This document shows positions 1-9,632 of a stretch of 64,000 nt of DNA, piece by piece. The stretch lies in the NCBI RefSeq assembly GCF_021555175.1, contig NZ_JAKGRW010000015.1, forward strand, positions 1-64,000. The letters run 5' to 3'. The notes beneath the pieces were generated by a model. The model was not told the origin of the DNA. It ran no database searches and saw only the letters and a list, made by a program, of their open reading frames with translations. The first letter of the stretch is position 1. The number at the start of each line of letters is the position of its first letter. A program made the position numbers and the translations under genes. The stretch comes from Nocardioides alcanivorans (GTDB lineage Bacteria > Actinomycetota > Actinomycetes > Propionibacteriales > Nocardioidaceae).

Positions 1-44
1 CGGGGCTCGAACTCAGGCGGGGGTCGACCCCCGGCGGAGCAGGG

Positions 45-907
45 TCAGGGCTGGACGCCGTTGGCGCGGAGAGCTTCGTAGGGGTCGACCGGGTCGCCGG
101 CACCGGGGCGGACCTCGAGGTGCATGTGGGGGCCGGTGCTGTTGCCGGTGGAGCCGAGCTCGCCGACCTTGTCGCCGGCGGCGACCTTGTCGCCCACCTG
201 CACGCTGAACGCGTTGAGGTGGCAGTACCAGAACTCGGTGCCGTCGTCGGAAGTGACGATGACCTGGTTGCCGTAGGCACCCTCGTAGCCGACGGAGGTG
301 ACCGTGCCGTTCGTGACCGACATGACGGTGCTGCCGAGCGGACCGGCGAAGTCGAGGCCGGTGTGGTTGTGCGACCACAGACCGCCGCCGGCGCCGAAGC
401 GGGCGGTCAGGCGGTAGCCGACGACGGGGAGGTGCCAGAGGTTCTGGGCGACCTTGTTGGCGTGCTTGGTCGCCGTCTCCGCCAGCTTGGCCAGTTCGCC
501 GTTGCGCTCGGCCACCTGGGCCTCGGCGGCTTCCTTGAGCTCCTGCGTGCTCGCGTCCTGGAGGGCGTCACGGCGGGAGTCGCGGGAGATGGTCTGGGTG
601 CGCTGCTCGCGAGAGGACGTGGAGGAGACGGCGCTGACGCCGGTGAGTGCGTTGGCCTGCAGGGTGAACGCAGGCGCGGCGGTGTCGCTCGCCGCGCTGT
701 CGACCTGACCGACCGTGATCGCACCGGTCGCCGAGACCGTGAGCGCGGCGAGACCGAGCATCACCGAGGCCGGGGAGCGACCCGGCGACGAGAGCTACGA
801 GGACTCGCGTGCTTGACGGCCTTGCGCTTGCCACCGGCGGGAGCGGCGGGGTCCGTTCGACGCGTCGCGGAAGATGCTCCGCGGCGCGGTGCCCGGTGGT
901 TACCCAT
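45..907 (-). CDS. M23 family metallopeptidase (peptidoglycan hydrolase), frame-broken near 772-776
   Basis: This is a secreted or membrane-anchored zinc endopeptidase of the lysostaphin/M23 type, expected to cut peptidoglycan cross-bridges or stems. The C-terminal domain carries the HNHTGLDFAG motif (HxxxD) and the HMHLEVRPG motif (HxH), the two zinc-binding signatures. A long helical Ala/Glu-rich stretch (AEAQVAERNGELAKLAETATKHA) precedes it, and a hydrophobic segment (LGLAALTVSATGAITV) lies near the N terminus. The N-terminal basic segment beginning MGNHRAPRRG is in another frame. One missing C in the CCCC run at about 772-776 joins the two as ...RRRVAPPASVMLGLAAL. I therefore start at 907 and not at the in-frame GTG at 764, which follows an in-frame stop. 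The gene diverges from sucC. Confidence 0.85.
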
Positions 908-1214
908 GCAGCTGTGCCCCTGTTCCTGTCGGTCATCGGCGGTCAAAGCCTCAGCGAGGGTAGCGGAGGGGACCGTACGGGGGAAAATCGTGATCCCGGA
1001 GATTGTGGATGAACGCCGGGCGGCCTGTCAGGGAAATGCCTGAGAAATGGTCGCGGCGTTCCACCATGTGAGCCACGTCGCACCCGTCCCAGCGACTGGC
1101 CCGCTTTGGTGACGAGCACATGCGCGGGTCTATTGTGCTCAAGGATCGGGTGAGCTGAGTCCAGACCGGACATGCCCCGAACTGTCGCGAACAGCAACCC
1201 AAAGGATCAGTCAC
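908..1214. other. Divergent intergenic region between the M23 gene and sucCD
   Basis: This 307-bp stretch holds no convincing gene. It must carry the promoters of the divergent M23 peptidase and sucCD. An AAAGGA Shine-Dalgarno sequence lies at about 1200-1205, 9 nt before the sucC GTG. I looked for the c-di-AMP (ydaO-type) riboswitch that often precedes actinobacterial cell-wall hydrolases and did not see its conserved core. Confidence 0.5.
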
Positions 1215-2381
1215 GTGGACTTGATGGAATACCAGGCAAAGGAACTCTTTGCCAAGCACGGTGTGGCCACCACTCTCGGCGTAGTCGTTGAGACCGCCGA
1301 GGCGGCCAAGGAAGCGGCCGAGCAGCTGGGCGGCGTCACCGTCGTCAAGGCGCAGGTCAAGGCCGGCGGCCGCGGCAAGGCTGGCGGCGTCAAGCTCGCC
1401 AAGACCGCGGACGAGGCGTTTGAGCACGCGTCCAACATCCTGGGCATGGAGATCAAGGGACTCACGGTCAACCGGGTCCTGGTCACGCCGGCGACCCCGC
1501 CGGTCGAGGAGTACTACTTCTCCTTCCTGCTCGACCGTGCGAACCGCTCGCACCTGTGCATTGCGTCCGTCGAGGGTGGTGTGGAGATCGAGGAGGTCGC
1601 CAAGACCAACCCCGAGGCCGTTCGCCAGATCCCGATCAACGCCCTCGAGGGTGTGACCCCGGAGAAGGCTGCCGCGATCGTCGACGAGGCCAAGTTCCCG
1701 GCCGAGCTGCGTGACCAGGCCATCGAGATGGTCCAGAAGCTCTGGAAGGTGTACGTCGAAGAGGACGCCACCCTCGTCGAGGTCAACCCGCTTGCCCGCC
1801 TCGAGGGCGACAAGCTGGAAGCCCTGGACGGCAAGGTGTCCCTCGACGAGAACGCCTCGGAGTTCCGTCAGCCGCACCACGCCGACTTCGAGATCCGTGA
1901 GGAGGCCGACCCGCTCGAGGCGAAGGCCAAGGACCTCGGTCTCAACTACGTCAAGCTCGACGGCCAGGTCGGCATCATCGGCAACGGCGCGGGTCTCGTC
2001 ATGAGCACCCTCGACGTCGTCGCCTACGCCGGTGAGAACCACGGCAACGTGAAGCCCGCCAACTTCCTCGACATCGGTGGCGGCGCCAACGCCGAGGTGA
2101 TGGCCAACGGCCTCGACGTGATCCTCAACGACGAGCAGGTCAAGAGCGTCTTCGTCAACGTCTTCGGTGGCATCACCGCGTGTGACGAGGTCGCCAACGG
2201 CATCAAGGGGGCTCTCGAGCTCCTCGGCGACAAGGCCAGCAAGCCCCTCGTCGTCCGCCTCGACGGCAACAACGTCGAAAAGGGTCGTGCGATCCTCAAC
2301 GAGCTGAACCACCCGCTCGTGACGCAGGTCGACACCATGGATGGCGCGGCCGACAAGGCCGCCGAGCTGGCGAACGCCTGA
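1215..2381 (+). CDS. sucC: Succinyl-CoA synthetase (ADP-forming) beta subunit
   Basis: This is the TCA-cycle enzyme subunit that binds succinate and nucleotide and, with SucD, makes ATP or GTP from succinyl-CoA. The 388-residue length is normal for the family. The N terminus [17 protein letters not shown] and the ATP-grasp fold are typical, with [16 protein letters not shown] near residue 45 for nucleotide binding and [13 protein letters not shown] plus [14 protein letters not shown] in the C-terminal ligase domain. The start is GTG at 1215 with AAAGGA upstream. An ATG at 1224 is an alternative. SucD follows 16 nt downstream, so the two form an operon. Confidence 0.97.
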   Translation: MDLMEYQAKELFAKHGVATTLGVVVETAEAAKEAAEQLGGVTVVKAQVKAGGRGKAGGVKLAKTADEAFEHASNILGMEIKGLTVNRVLVTPATPPVEEYYFSFLLDRANRSHLCIASVEGGVEIEEVAKTNPEAVRQIPINALEGVTPEKAAAIVDEAKFPAELRDQAIEMVQKLWKVYVEEDATLVEVNPLARLEGDKLEALDGKVSLDENASEFRQPHHADFEIREEADPLEAKAKDLGLNYVKLDGQVGIIGNGAGLVMSTLDVVAYAGENHGNVKPANFLDIGGGANAEVMANGLDVILNDEQVKSVFVNVFGGITACDEVANGIKGALELLGDKASKPLVVRLDGNNVEKGRAILNELNHPLVTQVDTMDGAADKAAELANA

Positions 2382-2397
2382 GAAACGGAGACTTGAC

Positions 2398-3278
2398 ATG
2401 ACGATCTACCTCAACAAGGACTCCAAGATCATCGTCCAGGGCATCACCGGTGGCATGGGTTCCAAGCACACCGACCTGATGCTCCAGGCCGACGCCAACA
2501 TCGTCGGCGGCGTGAACGCCCGCAAGGCCGGCACCACCGTTGAGCTCAACGGCAAGGAGCTGCCGGTCTTCGGCACCGTCGAAGAGGCCATCAAGGAGAC
2601 CGGCGCCAACGTGTCCGTCGCCTTCGTGCCGCCGGCCTTCACCAAGGCTGCCTGCATTGAGGCCATCGACGCCGAGATCCCGCTCCTGGTGGTCATCACC
2701 GAGGGCGTCCCGGTCCAGGACTCCGCCGAGGTCTTCGCCTACCTCGACGGCAAGAAGACCCGGATGATCGGCCCCAACTGCCCGGGCATCATCAGCCCCG
2801 GGAGTCCCTCGCCGGCATCACCCCGCACACCATCGCGGGCAAGGGCCCCATCGGTCTCGTGTCGAAGTCCGGCACCCTGACCTACCAGATGATGTTCGAG
2901 CTGCGTGACTTCGGCTTCACCACCGCCATCGGCATCGGTGGAGACCCGATCATCGGCACCACGCACATCGACGCCCTCGAGGCCTTCGAGAACGACCCGG
3001 AGACCAAGGCGATCGTGATGATCGGCGAGATCGGTGGCGACGCCGAGGAGCGGGCCGCGGCCTACATCAAGGAGCACGTGACCAAGCCGGTCGTCGGCTA
3101 CGTCGCGGGCTTCACCGCCCCGGAGGGCAAGACCATGGGCCACGCCGGCGCCATCGTCTCCGGCTCCTCGGGCACCGCGCAGGCGAAGAAGGAGGCCCTC
3201 GAGGCCGCCGGCGTCAAGGTCGGCAAGACGCCGTCCGAGACCGCGGAGCTCATGCGCGAGATCATGAAGTCCCTCTGA
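2398..3278 (+). CDS. sucD: Succinyl-CoA synthetase alpha subunit, frame-broken near 2799-2803
   Basis: This is the CoA-binding, histidine-phosphorylated partner of SucC. The N-terminal part shows the Rossmann CoA-binding domain ([21 protein letters not shown]). The C-terminal part shows the phospho-acceptor histidine in [14 protein letters not shown] single missing base in the CCCCGGG run at about 2797-2803 separates the two halves. Restoring one C gives the expected [21 protein letters not shown], and the whole product is then about 294 residues, normal for SucD. The start is ATG at 2398 with GGAG 7 nt upstream. I regard the break as a sequencing error because both halves are perfectly conserved. 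Confidence 0.95.
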
Positions 3279-3298
3279 CGACGGACCGAAGCACGGCA

Positions 3299-3330
3299 AG
3301 GGCCGCCCCGGATCACTCCGGGGCGGCCCT
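3299..3330 (+). terminator. Intrinsic terminator after sucCD
   Basis: The stem has arms GGGCCGCCCCGGA and TCCGGGGCGGCCC around a TCAC loop. CTTCGTCCTTCC follows, a weak pyrimidine tract as is usual in actinobacteria. It lies 20 nt after the sucD stop, and the opposite-strand gene ends at 3382, so it may serve both sides. Confidence 0.85.
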
Positions 3331-3381
3331 TCGTCCTTCCGTACGTCGACCCTCAGCGGGTCGGGCCCGTTGCGGCGCTGC

Positions 3382-5174
3382 TCAGCCCACGCAGTCCTGT
3401 GCATCCAGCATGAGGTCGGCCTCGGTGACCACGTCGTCAGCGTCGAGGAAGAACTCCCAGTGCCGGTCGTCATGGCCGGCAGGACGTGCCGTGAGCACGT
3501 TGTGGACCGCGGCGTACTCGGCCTCCGGGTAGGCCGCCATCACCTCCTCACGGGTGCTGCCCACTCCGACCCCCTCAGGCGTCCGGTCACCGTCGCCGAG
3601 GAAGATGACCGCCACTCCCAACTCCGTCGACACCGACGTCAGGATCCGCTTCTCCCCGTCGACCTGGAACGTCACCGGAACGCAGCCCCGAGTCGGTAGG
3701 TCGCCCTCGACGACCTCGGCATCGACGCCCTCGGCCGGCTCCCCGAGCACCAGTGGGCCGAAGCCGTCGCCGGTGAGGTCCACTGAGCCCGGTTCCCCGC
3801 CGGCTCCGAACGCGTCCCGCAGGGTCGCGACGATCGCATCGGCGTCGTCGTACTCCGTCTTCCGCACGGCGTCCTGGCTGAACCCGGCCTCGCTGTAGTC
3901 GTAGGTGGCCAGCACGGCGTTGCCGACCCGTACGAACTGGTAGACCTCCAGCCCCGGGCTCAGCTGCCCGTCCGACCCGAAGCGGGTGGTGAAGGCGTAG
4001 GCCTCGTCACCCAGGTCGGAGGAGAACGCTTCGTTGACGCTGCTCGAGGCGCCCCCGTCGCTGCTCGTCTCGGGACAGTCCGCGACGGCTCCGGCGACCT
4101 GCTCGACGGCCTGGGACGCAGCTGCGTCGTCGGTGAAGAGCGCGAGGGTGCGGACCCGAGCAGATTCGGCCTCCGCCTCCCAACGGGCGCCTCGGAGGTC
4201 GACGCTTCCCGCGGTCACCCAGGCCGGGGTGCCGCACAGCTGGAAGTCGTCGAGACCGGCCTCGTCGGTCACCTCGACCGGGCTCCCGTCGCCGTTGGTC
4301 TCCGGGTAGCCGTGCGCGAGGTCGATCGAGTCAGGGATCCGGGTCGGCCACGCGATGTCGGTGCCGCCGGGCGCACCGGATGCTCCGTCCTCGGCGACCA
4401 GACGTACGGCGGCGTTGGCTGCCATCGTCTCCAACGCGTCCGTCATGCCCTCGGTGCCGGCCGGCGCCTCGACCGTGACCACCGAGATCCGGTTGCCGGT
4501 CACCAGCACGACGGTGTTCATCTCGTGGTCCGTGTAGGCCTCGCCGGCCACCTCGCCGGGGTAGGTCCAGCGGGAGGTGATCCGATCAGCAGTCACCCCG
4601 TCGGTCGTGTCGACGGCGACCGGCTCGTCGCTGGTGTAGGCCTCGGCGTCGGGCATGCTGCAGTCGGCCAGCCAACCCCGCACGTCGTCGGCAGCCCTGC
4701 TCGCATCCGCAGCGTTGGGGAACTGCGCCACCGACTGCGAGAGGGAGATGGCCTCGGTCCACCACGTGCCCACGAACACCTGGTCGGCCCCGAGCCCTTC
4801 GAAGCTCGACTGCTGGCAGGGGTTGGCATCGGCCTGGCCGTCACCGGGAGTGACGTCGCCCGCAGGCCAGGACCCACCCGACGGCAGCAACGTGTCGTTG
4901 TCGGCCATCACGTTGGCCTTCGTCAGCGGACCGTAGAGGTCCTCGTGGGTCGAGGGGGTCGTGGCCACCTGCCCGTTGCCCCCGCTGTCGGACCCCAGCT
5001 GCGTGGCGGCGTACCCGCCGGAGGCGATGACGGCGACCGCGGCGGCAGCGGCGACGGAGGTGAGCACGTGGCGGCGGCGGCGCAGTCGCCGCCGCGGCGG
5101 CGCACCTGGCTGGCTGGCAGGGGAGTGGCCGGCATGGTGGGGAACTCCTCGAGGTCCTTGATCGGATCAGACAC
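3382..5174 (-). CDS. Membrane protein with two extracytoplasmic sensor-like repeats, partner of the upstream ECF sigma factor; frame-broken near 5085-5105
   Basis: The inferred product is about 597 residues. It has a short cytoplasmic N terminus (MSDPIKDLEEFPTMP, then an Arg-rich run), one membrane segment (LTSVAAAAAVAVIASGGYA) and a large extracytoplasmic part. That part seems to hold two tandem copies of a similar domain, each with a region like ASRAADDVRGWLADC or AASQAVEQVAGAVADC, which reminds me of PknH-C-type sensor domains. The GTG start at 5174 overlaps the stop of the sigma-factor gene, suggesting translational coupling and an anti-sigma or sensor role. That role is inference, as I see no zinc-finger anti-sigma motif. 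A one-base loss in the GC-rich CGCCGC tract splits the N-terminal arginines from the membrane segment. Confidence 0.6.
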
Positions 5175-5673
5175 CGGTCACTCCTTCCGTGAGGTCCTGG
5201 TCGGGGTCGAGCAGGGCGAGCAGGGTGGCGCGCCCCCGGGAGAGGCGTGCCTTGACGGTGCCGGCGGGTGCGCCGGTCTCCTGGGCCACCTCGTCCACGG
5301 GCAGGTCGCACAGGTGGTGCAGCACGAGCGCACGTCGCTGCGGTTCGGGCAACTGGCGCAGCGCCGCCACGAGGGCGACATGGTTCTCGTCGGGGCCGGC
5401 GGTGGAGACCGGCGACCCGACGCTGCGGTCGCGGGCCCGGCCGGCGAGGCGGGTACGACGCCAGCGGCTGACCGCGAGGCGGTAGGCAGTGGTGCGCACC
5501 CAGGCTTCGGGGTGTTCGGCCCGCTCGAGCTTCCGGCGGTGTGACCAGGCCCTGGCGAAAGCCTCCTGGACGCACTCCTGCGCCTCGTCACGACTCCCGA
5601 TCATCGCGTAGAGCTGGCTGGTCAGCCGCCCGAACGACGTGGAGTAGAACTCGTCGAACTCGTCCTCCGTCAC
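5167..5673 (-). CDS. ECF-type RNA polymerase sigma factor (SigE-like family)
   Basis: This is a 168-residue group 4 sigma factor. Region 2 is seen in LYAMIGSRDEAQECVQEAFARAW, the canonical core-binding and -10 recognition segment. Region 4 is seen in LRQLPEPQRRALVLHHLCDLPVDEVAQETGAPAGTVKARLSRGR, the helix-turn-helix for -35 recognition. It heads a two-gene unit with the membrane protein at 3382-5174, whose GTG start overlaps its 3' end (GTG TCT GA). The pair therefore looks like a sigma factor with its own membrane regulator. The actual stimulus cannot be read from the sequence. Confidence 0.88.
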   Translation of the reverse strand: MTEDEFDEFYSTSFGRLTSQLYAMIGSRDEAQECVQEAFARAWSHRRKLERAEHPEAWVRTTAYRLAVSRWRRTRLAGRARDRSVGSPVSTAGPDENHVALVAALRQLPEPQRRALVLHHLCDLPVDEVAQETGAPAGTVKARLSRGRATLLALLDPDQDLTEGVTGV

Positions 5674-5742
5674 GGCCGGGCCCCCTTCGGTCTGAGTGCT
5701 TCAGTGTCGTGGGGATACGCCCGGCCCAGGGATCTGGTTGCA

Positions 5743-7566
5743 TCAGGAGGCGGAAATGTTGCCCAGTCTCTTCAGTGCCCGAATGGCCAGCGCGTCGAAA
5801 CCGCCCTGGGCGAGTGACTTGCCGCCGCCGGGGTGAAACCCACCTGGGCGACGGTCCGCCCGCGGCGAGCGATCGCCATCAGCTGGGTGAAGGTGCGGGT
5901 GTCAGACACCTCGGTGTCGATCCGCCACCAGGTGACCTCCTCGTCACCGGAGGTCCGGTCACCGAGCTGCTTGACGGTGACGGTCAGGTCGTCGTCGGTG
6001 CACGAACCGACCCGGTCGCGCACCCCGTTGACGAACTTCTTGGCTGCGGCCTTGTTGGGCAACCGGCCGGTCGTCTCGGTGAGGCCGAACTCCGTCGGCA
6101 GCTTCGCACCGGGGATGACGAAGGTCCGGGTGCGTGCCTTCTTCATCGCCTTGCCCGTGAACTTCGTGTTGTCACACCGAGTGGCGGCCGCGTTGGTGGT
6201 GGCCTTCGTGGGGTTGACCCCCACCCACGGCTCGTCGGCACCGGGGAAGGGCGGCAGGTCGATGACCTGCAGCATCCCGACCGCGGAGTTCGAGGGCGGC
6301 GGGGTGATCCGCTTGGCCTCGGGGGCCAGCGCACACTCGCCCGGCTCGTCGGCCGCGACGGCGGAGCCACAGAGCTTCGTCACGGCAGCGGTGGCCAGGT
6401 CGAGGATCGGGTCGACCTTCGAGGGCCCGGTTCCCCTCTTCTCCAACAGCACGAGCGACACCAGCCTGCCCGTGCGGACCACCGCAGCCTGATAGGTCGT
6501 GACCGGTGCATCCCAGGCCCGGATCGTGAGCACCGTGCCCTCGTCACCGACGCCTTGGAGCTCGTGCACCGACAGCAGCTGCACCCGGGGGTCTGGCAGT
6601 CGACGAACCATTCCTCCATGCGTTTCAGCGCGGTGTGCGCCGTGGTCGCGTCGGGGCCACCTCGACGGACTGGATCGTGCCCGCCTTCGGCCTGCCCGTG
6701 AACTTCAGGCGTCGTACGAGTGCCTGTCCGTCCCCTTCGCCCACCGCGAAGGGGTGCGCCTGGCAGGGGGCGTAGATCCCGGTGTCGCTGGTGTTGTTGT
6801 CGATGGTCCCCGAGCCCTTGGTGCGCCGCGGTGCCACCGCCGCGTCGACCTCCGTGTGCGCGAGCAGATCACCGCGCACCAGGCGGGCCTCGGGCTCGGG
6901 CGCGGCGTCGACTTCCGAGTGCTCACCGAGCAGTGGGGAGACGGCGTCGCTGTCGTACACGGCGGCGCCCGCACCCAGGACGAGCGCAGCGCTGGCCACG
7001 ACCCCCAAGGTGGTGTGCAGCCTGCGGCGGATCGTGCCGTTGCGGCGGAGCGTGGCCGCAGGTGGGAAACGGATCTCCGACAGCCGGTCGGCCAAGGCCT
7101 CCAGGTGGGGTCGGATCTCGGCGGGCACGATCTCCAGGGCAAGGCAGAGTGTCGACGTGGCCTCCTGCAGCTCGCCGACTGCGGCCTGATCGGTGAGCCC
7201 GACCTCGCGCGCCATCTCCTGCATGGTCACCGCGCTCAACTGGGTCAGCAGCAGCGTCTTGCGCTGGGAGATCGACAGGTTGCCCAGCGCCTCGAGGGTA
7301 CGGCGGGACTCGTCATCGATGATGCGCTCGCGGTGCCACGGCCGGGCCTGGTGCCGCCGTCGTGCCTGCTGCCAGGCGTGCGGACGCACCCACGACTCCG
7401 GGTCGCCCCGTCGCTCGACCTTGGCCCAGTGGTGCCACGCCGCCACGAAGGCACTGCGCACCGCGTCCCGGGCCGCTGGGAGGTCGCCAGTGAGCGCGTA
7501 GGTCTGCAACAGCAGTCGCCCACGCGCCTCGGCATAGAACGCATCGAACGCTTCGGGGTCTCGCAT
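5743..7566 (-). CDS. ECF-sigma-like domain fused to a membrane segment and a large extracytoplasmic sensor; three frame breaks
   Basis: I infer one gene of about 608 residues. Residues 1-150 resemble an ECF sigma factor, with region 2 as LQTYALTGDLPAARDAVRSAFVAAW and region 4 as LSISQRKTLLLTQLSAVTMQEMAREVGLTD. A membrane helix follows (LGVVASAALVLGAGAAV, about residues 183-203). The rest is outside the membrane and appears to hold two related domains, each with a segment like ALKRMEEWFVDC or AAKKFVNGVRDRVGSC. Missing C residues at about 6653-6656, 6587-6591 and 5830-5833 each shift the frame once, and correcting all three gives a continuous reading ending ...LAIRALKRLGNISAS. It is homologous in layout to the split pair just downstream on the same strand. 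Whether the sigma domain still binds polymerase is unknown. Confidence 0.6.
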
Positions 7567-7693
7567 GACAGACCAACTCTAGGTCGTGGCTGGGCAGCCT
7601 CCGCCCTCCCCGGGGGTGATGCGTGCCGTACTTCGCCCTCGGCGGCGTGTTCGCCCCGCCTCGGTGTGGTGATCGGGCGAAGATGCTCGGGAG

Positions 7694-8960
7694 ATGACCG
7701 CCACGATCTTGCCCCCACGCTCCGACGCGTCCCCGGCCGCTCCCCGGCCCCTCGCGGTGTTGGCTCCCGTCGCCGGGGTGATCGCTGCCGGCGTCCCGCT
7801 CCTGGGGGCCCTGGCCGTCGCGGTGATCGGCTGGTTCGCCACCGACGCGGGGGCGCACGGGGTGCCACGTGACGCGCTGCGCAGTGGGGCGCTGGCCTGG
7901 TTGATGGGCCACGGCTCGGGTGTCACCGTCGAGGGGTGCGGATCACCGCAGCGCCATTGGGGATCACCCTCCTGTGTGCATGGTCGGTGTGGCGCAGCGC
8001 AGTGCGGCTGGGGAGAACGTCGCCGGACACGGTCCCGACGCCGACGCGCTCGCCGACGGAGACCGCGACTGGACGGTGCCGGCGGCCACCGGGCTCTTCG
8101 GCAGTGCCTACCTGGTCATCGCCACGCTCACCGGCGTGCTGGCCTCGACCGGCTCTGCGGAGCCCGGCCTGGGTGCGGTGATCGGTTGGTCCTTGCTGAT
8201 GACCGTCGCCCTCGGCGGAGCCGGGATCGCCGTCGGCTCCGGTCGCGCCGCGGTGTGGCTGCCGCGGCTGCCCGAGGAGGTGCGTGCGGCGGTGGGTACG
8301 GCGGCCCGCATCCTGGTCTGGTTCCTCGTGTTCTCGCTGCTCACCTTCGTGGTCTCCCTGGCCATCGACCTCGACTCCGCGGCCAACGTCCTCTCCCAGA
8401 TGCACACCGACACCGGCGACGCGATCCTCTTCATCGCCCTGATGTGCCTCATCGTGCCCAATGCACTGCTGTGCGCGGGCAGCTTCCTGCTCGGACCGGG
8501 ATTCATGGTCGGCACCGGCACCCTGGTCTCGCCGACCGTCGTCGCCGTCGGTCCGGTGCCGATGGTCCCGCTGCTCGCTGCGCTGCCCGACAACGGCCCG
8601 ACCCCGTTCTGGATGCCGTTCCTGGTGGCGATCCCGCCGCTCGTCGCGGCGGTCGTCGTGTTCCGCGCCCAACGGGTGCGCCCCCTGCCCGCCTGGGACC
8701 GCGGCGCGCTCCACGGACTCGTCTCCGGTGCCCTTGCGGGGGTCGGCTTCGGCTTGCTGGCGTTGCTGGCAGGCGGCGCCGTCGGTCCGGGACGGATGGC
8801 CGACGTGGGTCCTGTCGTGGGCGAGACGCTGCTCACCGGCATCGTCTCCCTGGGCCTGGGCGGGCTGCTCGGGGGACTGCTGGCGACGTGGCTCTTCCGA
8901 CGTGCCAACCCCGACCTCTTGGTCGTGCCCGAGGACTCCGACGACGACGGCGGGGAGTGA
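7694..8960 (+). CDS. DUF6350 multi-pass membrane protein; two frame breaks
   Basis: This is a polytopic membrane protein of the actinobacterial DUF6350 family, which I recall as lying directly upstream of purN in many genomes. Hydrophobic segments include LAVLAPVAGVIAAGVPLLGALAVAV near the N terminus, ILVWFLVFSLLTFVVSLAI in the middle, and ALAGVGFGLLALLAGGAV and GIVSLGLGGLLGGLLATWLF near the end. The tail is acidic (PEDSDDDGGE). One G is missing in the GGGG run at 7933-7936 and one C near 8034-8036. Correction gives EGVRITAAPLGITLL and TVPDADALADGDRDW and a product of about 422 residues. Its biochemical function is not known to me. Confidence 0.75.
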
Positions 8961-8996
8961 CCCCCTACCGCTGCGGTCCACGCGGAGGCAGACCGA

Positions 8997-9002
8997 TAAA
9001 CT
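8997..9002 (+). promoter_or_regulatory. -10-like hexamer of a leaderless purN transcript
   Basis: TAAACT ends 6 nt before the purN GTG at 9009, and no Shine-Dalgarno sequence lies between. That spacing places the transcription start at or next to the start codon, as in known leaderless actinobacterial mRNAs. Confidence 0.5.
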
Positions 9003-9008
9003 TCGGCC

Positions 9009-9632
9009 GTGCCCTCGAGTTCCTCACCCGCTCGCCTGGTCGTGCTCGTCTCCGGCTCGGGGACCAACCTCCAGGCTCTCCTCGACGCCTGTGAGGACCC
9101 CGCCTACGGAGCCCAGGTCGTCGCCGTTGGAGCCGACCGGCACGACATCGAAGGCCTGCGGCGGGCCGACCGGGCCGGCGTACCCACGTTCGTGAAGCAG
9201 GTCCGCGACTACGAGAGCCGCGACAACTGGGACCGGGTGCTCACCAAGGCCGTCGCCGGTTTCGAGCCGGACCTCGTGGTGCTGGCGGGCTTCATGAAGC
9301 TCGTCGGCCCGACCTTCATCGAGGCCTTCGGTGGTCGCACCGTCAACACGCACCCCGCGCTCTCGCCCAGCTTCCCGGGCATGTCCGGTCCGGCCGACGC
9401 CCTCGAGTACGGCGTCAAGGTCACCGGCTGCACGTTGTTCGTCGTCGACGCGGGTGTCGACACGGGCCCGATCGTGGCCCAGAGCGCCGTACCCGTGCTG
9501 GACGACGACGACGTCGATTCCCTGCACGAGCGGATCAAGGTCGCCGAACGAGCGATGCTCGCCGACAACGTGGGCCTGATGGCACGCGTTGGATTCACCA
9601 TCACCGACAGGAAGGTCCGGTTCAACCGATGA
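9009..9632 (+). CDS. purN: Phosphoribosylglycinamide formyltransferase
   Basis: PurN transfers a formyl group from 10-formyl-THF to GAR, the third step of purine synthesis. The product of 207 residues is normal in length. The GAR-binding loop is seen in [17 protein letters not shown] at the N terminus. The catalytic region is [13 protein letters not shown] (Asn and His), and the conserved aspartate lies in [12 protein letters not shown]. The start is GTG at 9009, probably on a leaderless transcript. The stop overlaps the purH ATG by 4 nt (ATGA), so the two are translationally coupled, and folD downstream supplies the folate cofactor route. Confidence 0.97.
   Translation: MPSSSSPARLVVLVSGSGTNLQALLDACEDPAYGAQVVAVGADRHDIEGLRRADRAGVPTFVKQVRDYESRDNWDRVLTKAVAGFEPDLVVLAGFMKLVGPTFIEAFGGRTVNTHPALSPSFPGMSGPADALEYGVKVTGCTLFVVDAGVDTGPIVAQSAVPVLDDDDVDSLHERIKVAERAMLADNVGLMARVGFTITDRKVRFNR

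Noticed and set aside
19..32. The palindrome GGGGGTCGACCCCC as a terminator for the M23 gene.
   Set aside because: It has no loop of workable size and no T-run, and its context to the left is cut off by the window edge.
908..1214. A c-di-AMP (ydaO-type) riboswitch upstream of the M23 peptidase.
   Set aside because: I read the minus strand here and did not find the conserved core sequences of that class.
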